A stretch of DNA of 57,871 nt from Hyphomicrobiales bacterium (GTDB lineage Bacteria > Pseudomonadota > Alphaproteobacteria > Rhizobiales > Rhizobiaceae), in assembly GCA_900470965.1 (NCBI GenBank), contig UCCS01000038.1, positions 1-57,871 of the forward strand, in the 5' to 3' direction. The notes under the pieces were generated by a model. The model saw only the letters and a list, made by a program, of their open reading frames with translations. It searched no databases and was not told the DNA's origin. The first letter of the stretch is position 1, and each line of letters opens with the position of its first letter. The position numbers were made by a program, and so were the translations under genes. This document shows, piece after piece, positions 53,276 through 57,871 of this stretch.

Positions 53276-53343
53276 AGCATTTTCGTTTTGCTTCTACACA
53301 TTCCGGACGCAAAACCGCTGCGCATTCTTGCTGAATTGCTTTT
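53272..53343. repeat. Rhizobial intergenic repeat beginning CTAGAGC
   Basis: Begins CTAGAGCATTTTCG, continues with ATTCCGGACGCAAAACCGCT (53300-53319), and ends GAATTGCTTTT. Its first bases supply the TAG stop of the broken membrane-protein gene, and its last bases reach the stop codon of the lipoprotein gene on the other strand. The core matches 18726-18750 with one difference. Confidence 0.65.
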
Positions 53344-53971
53344 ACTGAAGGATCTGCCACCACTTGGTGCCGCTATTGGCGACCGCTGCATCCTTCTTGC
53401 GCTGCTTCGCCTTCTTCTGCTCCGGCGTGCCGAGGTCATCGAGCTTGGCAGGATCGTCGACGGCGCGATATTCGGTCGGCGGATCGGAAATGTAGCGGCG
53501 CTGGTCGATATAGGCGCCCTTCTGCAGGGCACGGGCTTCGCGATAGGCCTTGGTCTGGGCTTCGGACGTCTGGCGGCCGCCCTCGATGGCGGAGCTGGCG
53601 AGCGGCGAACGATAGCTCGGATTGTCCGAATTCTCGTCGGCTTCCTTCACGAGACGGGCGCGGGCCTCTTCCGGGGATTCAACCCACTCAGGATTGTCCT
53701 TGTTGGCGACATTCTGCTGCGGCGCGACGAGCGTTTCCTTCTGCGCGGGCGCAGGCATGACCAGCGTCGGGCGCGGCGTATATTTCACACCGGTGTTCTT
53801 CGGGCCGGGACCGGTCAGCGAAACGGACTGGCCGAGGTCGTCGGCAAGCTGTTCCATGGCGGTCTTGTCGGTACCGTAGGTCGGGCTGCTGGCGCAGCCG
53901 GACATCGTGGAGCTTGCCGCCAGAACAAGAGACAGGCAGGCGCCCAAACGGAACCAATGCGTCGCTAACAT
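53342..53971 (-). CDS. Lipoprotein of unknown function
   Basis: 209 residues. Signal peptide with lipobox: LGACLSLVLAASSTMSGC, lipidation at the Cys of SGC near residue 26. The mature part is polar and probably mostly extended or disordered, with YGTDKTAMEQLADDLGQSV, ESPEEARARLVKEAD and AYREARALQKGAYIDQRRYI, ending in KWWQILQ. Not recognised beyond being a rhizobial type seen near ileS. Would be anchored in the outer or inner membrane, facing the periplasm. Confidence 0.8.
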   Translation of the reverse strand: MLATHWFRLGACLSLVLAASSTMSGCASSPTYGTDKTAMEQLADDLGQSVSLTGPGPKNTGVKYTPRPTLVMPAPAQKETLVAPQQNVANKDNPEWVESPEEARARLVKEADENSDNPSYRSPLASSAIEGGRQTSEAQTKAYREARALQKGAYIDQRRYISDPPTEYRAVDDPAKLDDLGTPEQKKAKQRKKDAAVANSGTKWWQILQ

Positions 53972-54102
53972 GAAAACCCTTCCCGCATGCCGGAATCAGT
54001 ACTGCCCACCGGACAATCGTCCCCCTGACGCAAAAATCCGGCCATTTTCAGGCAGCTTTTACCGGATGAACGCCATAAAGGCAATTCACCCGGCAAATAT
54101 CT

Positions 54103-57009
54103 TCAGGCACGGATGCCGAGTTCGCGGAGTGCCGCTGCGTCACGCGCCGAAACGTCGGGATAATCAGGATCGGAACCGACATCGGTGGTGATGCGCCAGG
54201 AACGGGCACATTTTACGCCTTCGGCAAGCTTCGGAACGACGGCGACTTCAGGCACTTCCGGCAGACGGAAAGCCTCAGCCGGGCCGGCGTCCGCCTTGAT
54301 AGTGATGCCGGAGGTGATGCAGACCTCGCTGAAATCCTGGCCCTCAAGTGCCTTGCGCAGTTCCGCGTCGGCAACATAGACGACGGGGGCTGCTTCCAAC
54401 GACGAACCGATACGCTTGTCCTTGCGCTCGATTTCGAGAGCGCCGGTAACGACGCTCCGGATCGCGCGGATCTGCTTCCACTTTTCGGCCAGAGCATCGT
54501 TGCGCCATTCCTTGGCGACGGGAGCAAACTGCTCCAGATGCACGGAGACGGCCGAAGGATTGCGCGAGAGCCATGCTTCTTCCGTGGTGAAAGGCAGCAT
54601 CGGAGCAAGCCAGGTCACCATGCAATCGAAGATCATGCGGATGACGTAGAGTGCCGAACGACGACGAAGGCTGGAGGGCGCATCGCAATAGAGCGCATCC
54701 TTGCGGATATCGAAGTAGAAGGCCGAGAGCTCGACATTTGCGAAATCGATCAATGCACGGGCGATCTTCTTGAAGTCGAAAGCGTCATAGTTCTCACGCA
54801 CGAGCTGGTCGAGCTCGGAGAGACGGTGCAGCATCAGCTGCTCCAGCTCCGGCAGATCCGAGAGCGCGATAACTTCGCCCTTGTCATGTGCCAGCGTGCC
54901 GAGCATCCAGCGGATGGTGTTGCGCAGTTTGCGATAGGCATCGACATTGGTCTGGATGATCGTCTTGCCGACACGCAGATCGTCCGCATAGTCAGAGGTC
55001 ATGACCCAGAGGCGCAGGATATCGGCACCGGCATCCTTCATCACTTCCTGCGGCGAAGTGACGTTGCCCTTCGACTTCGACATCTTCTCGCCCTTCTCGT
55101 CCATGGTGAAGCCATGGGTGAGGACGGCGTCATAAGGCGCGCGGCCGCGTGTCGCTGCCGATTCCAAGAGCGAAGAGTGGAACCAGCCGCGATGCTGGTC
55201 GGAACCTTCGAGGTAGAGATCGGCCGGCCATTTCAGGTCGGGCCGATCTTCCAGTGTGAAGGTGTGCGTCGAGCCCGAGTCGAACCAGACATCGAGAATA
55301 TCCATGACCTGCGACCACTTGGCCGGGTCATGCTCGTTGCCGAGGAAACGCTCCTTGGCGCCCGCAGCAAACCAGGCATCGGCGCCTTCGGCATCGAAAG
55401 CATCGAGGATGCGCTGGTTGACGGCATCGTCCTGCAGCACCTCGCCCTGCTCGTCGACGAAGACGCAGATCGGCACGCCCCAGGCGCGCTGGCGGGACAG
55501 TACCCAGTCCGGGCGCTGCTCGATCATGGCGCGCAGACGGTTCTGGCCGGCAGCCGGCACGAAGCGGGTATCGTCGATTGCCTTCAGGGCGCGGGTGCGC
55601 AGCGTCGTGCCGTCCGCCAGGGTCTTGTCCATATAGACGAACCACTGCGGCGTGTTGCGGAAGATCACCGGCTTCTTGGAGCGCCAGGAATGCGGATACT
55701 GATGCTTCAGGCGGCCGCGGGCAAAGAGCGCGTTGCGCTCGATCAGCGCCTTGATGACGCGGTCGTTGGCATCGCCCTTCTTGCCGTTGTCGTCGATGAC
55801 GCGTGCGCCTTCGAAGCCGGGCGCATCGGCGGTATAGAAGCCGCCGTCGTCAACCGGGAACGGGATCTTGGTCTCGATACCGCGTCCCTCGATTTCTCGG
55901 GCATGCGCCATCCAGACATCAAAGTCTTCGCGGCCGTGGCTCGGCGACGTGTGAACGAAACCCGTACCGGTATCGTCGGTGACGTGATCGCCTTCGAGTA
56001 GCGGTACCAGAAATTCGTAGCCGCCTCCGAGGCCATGCAGCGGATGGGCGCAGGTGATGCCGGCGAGATCGGCAGCCGTGACGTCGGCGAGACGCTTATA
56101 CTGCAGCTTTGCCTTGGCGAAGGATTCTTCGGCGAGCTTGTCGGCGAAGATCATCTTCTCGCCCGGGCGCGGGCCAAAATCGTTCTCAGCAGCCGTTACC
56201 TCATAAAGGCCGTAAGCAACACGCGAGGAATAGGCGATCGCCCGGTTACCAGGGATCGTCCAGGGCGTGGTGGTCCAGATGACGACGGAAGTATCCTTGA
56301 GGCTATCAGGGCCCTTCGCGACTGGGAACTTCACCCAGATCGTGTCGCTCTCATAGTCGTGGTATTCAACTTCGGCTTCCGCCAGTGCAGTGCGCTCTAC
56401 GACCGACCACATGATCGGCTTGGAGCCACGGTAAAGCTGGCCGCTCCTGGCGATCTTCAGAAGCTCGCCGGCGATCCGGCTTTCCGCATGAAAGTTCATC
56501 GTCAGATACGGGTTTTCGAAATCGCCGACGATACCGAGGCGCTGGAACTCGCCGCCCTGGATGGCGATCCACTTTTCGGCATAGGCGCGGCATTCGCGGC
56601 GGAATTCGATCATCGCCGACGGCTCGGTCAGGTCAGGCTTGGCCTTGCCCTTGGCGCGGTAGTTTTCCTCCTCGATCTTCCATTCGATCGGCAGGCCGTG
56701 GCAGTCCCAGCCGGGAACGTAGTTGGAGTCGTAGCCGCGCATCTGGAAGGAGCGCGTGATGACATCCTTGAGGATCTTGTTCAGTGCGTGGCCGATATGG
56801 ATGTTGCCGTTGGCATAGGGCGGGCCGTCGTGCAGGACGAACTTTTCGCGGCCGGCGGCCGACGCACGCAGCTTCTTGTAGAGGTCCATCTGCTGCCAGC
56901 GGGCAACGAGTTCCGGCTCCTTCTGCGGCAGGCCGGCGCGCATGGGGAAATCCGTCTCGGGCAGATAGAGGGTCTTCGAGTAATCGATCTTTTCGGCTGT
57001 GTCGGTCAT
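54103..57009 (-). CDS. ileS: Isoleucyl-tRNA synthetase
   Basis: 968 residues from the ATG at 57009. Class I signatures HIGH in [14 protein letters not shown] near residue 71 and KMSKS in [17 protein letters not shown] near 645; editing domain with [14 protein letters not shown] near 240. The C-terminal region usually carries a zinc knuckle with two CxxC pairs; here it is [16 protein letters not shown] and [13 protein letters not shown], so three of four cysteines are missing. The rest is full-length. The open frame extends 27 codons further upstream, without family likeness. Confidence 0.96.
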   Translation of the reverse strand: MTDTAEKIDYSKTLYLPETDFPMRAGLPQKEPELVARWQQMDLYKKLRASAAGREKFVLHDGPPYANGNIHIGHALNKILKDVITRSFQMRGYDSNYVPGWDCHGLPIEWKIEEENYRAKGKAKPDLTEPSAMIEFRRECRAYAEKWIAIQGGEFQRLGIVGDFENPYLTMNFHAESRIAGELLKIARSGQLYRGSKPIMWSVVERTALAEAEVEYHDYESDTIWVKFPVAKGPDSLKDTSVVIWTTTPWTIPGNRAIAYSSRVAYGLYEVTAAENDFGPRPGEKMIFADKLAEESFAKAKLQYKRLADVTAADLAGITCAHPLHGLGGGYEFLVPLLEGDHVTDDTGTGFVHTSPSHGREDFDVWMAHAREIEGRGIETKIPFPVDDGGFYTADAPGFEGARVIDDNGKKGDANDRVIKALIERNALFARGRLKHQYPHSWRSKKPVIFRNTPQWFVYMDKTLADGTTLRTRALKAIDDTRFVPAAGQNRLRAMIEQRPDWVLSRQRAWGVPICVFVDEQGEVLQDDAVNQRILDAFDAEGADAWFAAGAKERFLGNEHDPAKWSQVMDILDVWFDSGSTHTFTLEDRPDLKWPADLYLEGSDQHRGWFHSSLLESAATRGRAPYDAVLTHGFTMDEKGEKMSKSKGNVTSPQEVMKDAGADILRLWVMTSDYADDLRVGKTIIQTNVDAYRKLRNTIRWMLGTLAHDKGEVIALSDLPELEQLMLHRLSELDQLVRENYDAFDFKKIARALIDFANVELSAFYFDIRKDALYCDAPSSLRRRSALYVIRMIFDCMVTWLAPMLPFTTEEAWLSRNPSAVSVHLEQFAPVAKEWRNDALAEKWKQIRAIRSVVTGALEIERKDKRIGSSLEAAPVVYVADAELRKALEGQDFSEVCITSGITIKADAGPAEAFRLPEVPEVAVVPKLAEGVKCARSWRITTDVGSDPDYPDVSARDAAALRELGIRA

Positions 57010-57607
57010 GTGTGACAATCGCTTCTGGCGGCCCGACAAGGGCACGCGGATATGAAATCTGTGGTGACGGAAAGCGCTCGCGCAAGCCAAGCGCCGAAAA
57101 CCCGGACCTTCCGGCCGCTCAGCGCGCGCGGAAGACCGGGCCGATAATTCGTATCGAATGCGCCAGCCGGAATTTACTCATTGCGCCGGTTCATAAGCGC
57201 TTTTCAGCGGAAAAGGAAGAGGGATTTCAGTCTCTCAGCCTCACGAAAAGCCGCAGGCCGGATGCCTGCCGCTTCGCTCCAACGAGATTCAGGAACTACG
57301 CTCAGGCTCTCGCAGCTCCCCGTGCCGGCGCTGGCAGATTGACGATGACGGCAACGAGGGCGTTCACTGTCGCACCGTTCCAGAACCCTTGTCCATGTCG
57401 AGATTGCCTTTCGGCGCCTGGGCACGGTCAATGCGCGGGCGATCGGTTGGCAAACGCCTGGGACAGGCGATGGCTGCAGTTTTGCTGGTCCCAATGCAAA
57501 AAATCCCAAAACCCCTGTCGAATTCCCGGTTGCCCGAACGTCTTTGACTCGCAGGCATGGGAAATTCATCATGCCTATCAAACCCGCCCGCAAGGAGTGA
57601 TGTGGAT
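57010..57607. other. Intergenic region of about 600 bp between ileS and an MFS gene
   Basis: This divergent region should hold the ileS promoter and leader and the promoter of the transporter. Open frames on both strands lack ribosome sites and recognisable families. A T-box would not be expected in this group and none was seen. I see no repeat of the families found elsewhere in the window. Confidence 0.45.
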
Positions 57608-57871
57608 ATGAGCAGTTCCTATCGTTGGGTAATCGTCGCGGCCGGCGCACTGATGACGTGCGTTGCTCTCGGCGCCATGTTTTCTCTCGCAATCTTCCAG
57701 CAACCAATCGCCGACGCGACCGGCTGGTCGCATGCGGGCATCGCCAGTGCCATGACGCTGAATTTCATCGTCATGGGCGTAGGCGGTTTCTTCTGGGGTG
57801 CTGTCAGCGACCGATACGGACCGCGCCCCGTGGTGCTGATAGGCTCCGTCATCCTCGGGCTGGCGCTGATG
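57608..57871 (+). CDS. MFS transporter, N-terminal part (cut by window edge)
   Basis: 88 residues visible and open at the right edge. Two to three membrane helices (YRWVIVAAGALMTCVALGAM, AMTLNFIVMGVGGFFWGAVS) and the MFS signature between helices 2 and 3, GAVSDRYGPRPVVLIGS. The segment FSLAIFQQPIADATGWSHAG is typical of the OFA/monocarboxylate-like group. AGGAG lies ten bases before the ATG. The substrate cannot be told. Confidence 0.85.
   Translation, partial: MSSSYRWVIVAAGALMTCVALGAMFSLAIFQQPIADATGWSHAGIASAMTLNFIVMGVGGFFWGAVSDRYGPRPVVLIGSVILGLALM

Overview
The window reads as ordinary chromosome of a rhizobial alphaproteobacterium (Rhizobium or a close relative in the Rhizobiaceae). The grounds are the split-b F0 ATP synthase operon (atpI-atpB-atpE-atpF'-atpF, with a second b' subunit), the Rhizobiales-type lipid A/Kdo block (pmbA-cysQ-DUF4170-waaA-HAD-lpxK facing DUF2093 and mutL), high GC throughout, and intergenic repeats of the RIME and 'CTAGAGC...CGCAAAACCGCTGCGCA' kind that are common in rhizobial genomes. 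No rRNA, tRNA, CRISPR array, prophage or transposase was seen. Nearly all genes are chromosomal housekeeping or lifestyle genes.

Layout. 1-9.2 kb, all minus strand: the N-terminal part of a chemotaxis receptor (cut by the window edge), a small exported protein, purD, a DUF2207 membrane protein, a class I-like aroA, lemA, glyQ, a small membrane protein and an S49 peptidase. 9.4-12.9 kb: mntH (plus) converging on a trmN6-like methyltransferase and DUF2007 protein (minus), then ispB (plus). 13.1-19.6 kb: a plus-strand TPR protein-ispE-moaB run, a small exported protein and a GT2-like protein (minus), then a PA0069-type radical SAM protein and rnhB (plus). 19.8-28.6 kb, all minus: the F0 ATP synthase operon, a SleB-type cell wall hydrolase, corA-kup, and an mrp-type P-loop protein. 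29.2-35.2 kb: a LuxR solo, then an IclR regulator divergent from a four-gene galactose oxidation operon (SDR, dgoK, dgoA, SMP-30 lactonase), then a PRC-barrel exported protein. 35.3-38.5 kb, minus: a GGDEF/EAL protein and a PAS-PAS-REC-REC protein. 38.7-49.5 kb: mutL and DUF2093 (plus), the lipid A/Kdo block (minus), a CPA2 antiporter (plus) and a patatin-like protein (minus). 49.5-57.9 kb: rsmD and a large rluB-type pseudouridine synthase with a repetitive tail (minus), tadA (plus), a small membrane-protein gene broken by a RIME-like element, a lipoprotein, ileS (minus) and the start of an MFS transporter (plus).

How genes work together. The clearest unit is the IclR-controlled pathway from D-galactose through galactonolactone and 2-keto-3-deoxygalactonate to pyruvate and glyceraldehyde 3-phosphate. 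A strong promoter carries three TTCCA/TGGAA half-sites just downstream of its -10. The galactonate dehydratase is not in the window. The F0 genes form one operon closed by a clear terminator. waaA and lpxK serve Kdo2-lipid A assembly.

I found no convincing new multi-gene system. The most interesting items are: the RIME-like insertion that breaks a gene translationally coupled to tadA, where the ancestral junction can be reconstructed exactly; an Mrp family protein with no cysteine at all; a LuxR solo lacking the usual acyl-homoserine-lactone contact residues; an aroA of non-CP4 type between lemA and DUF2207; 55-residue repeats in the pseudouridine synthase; and several strong palindromes in promoter regions.
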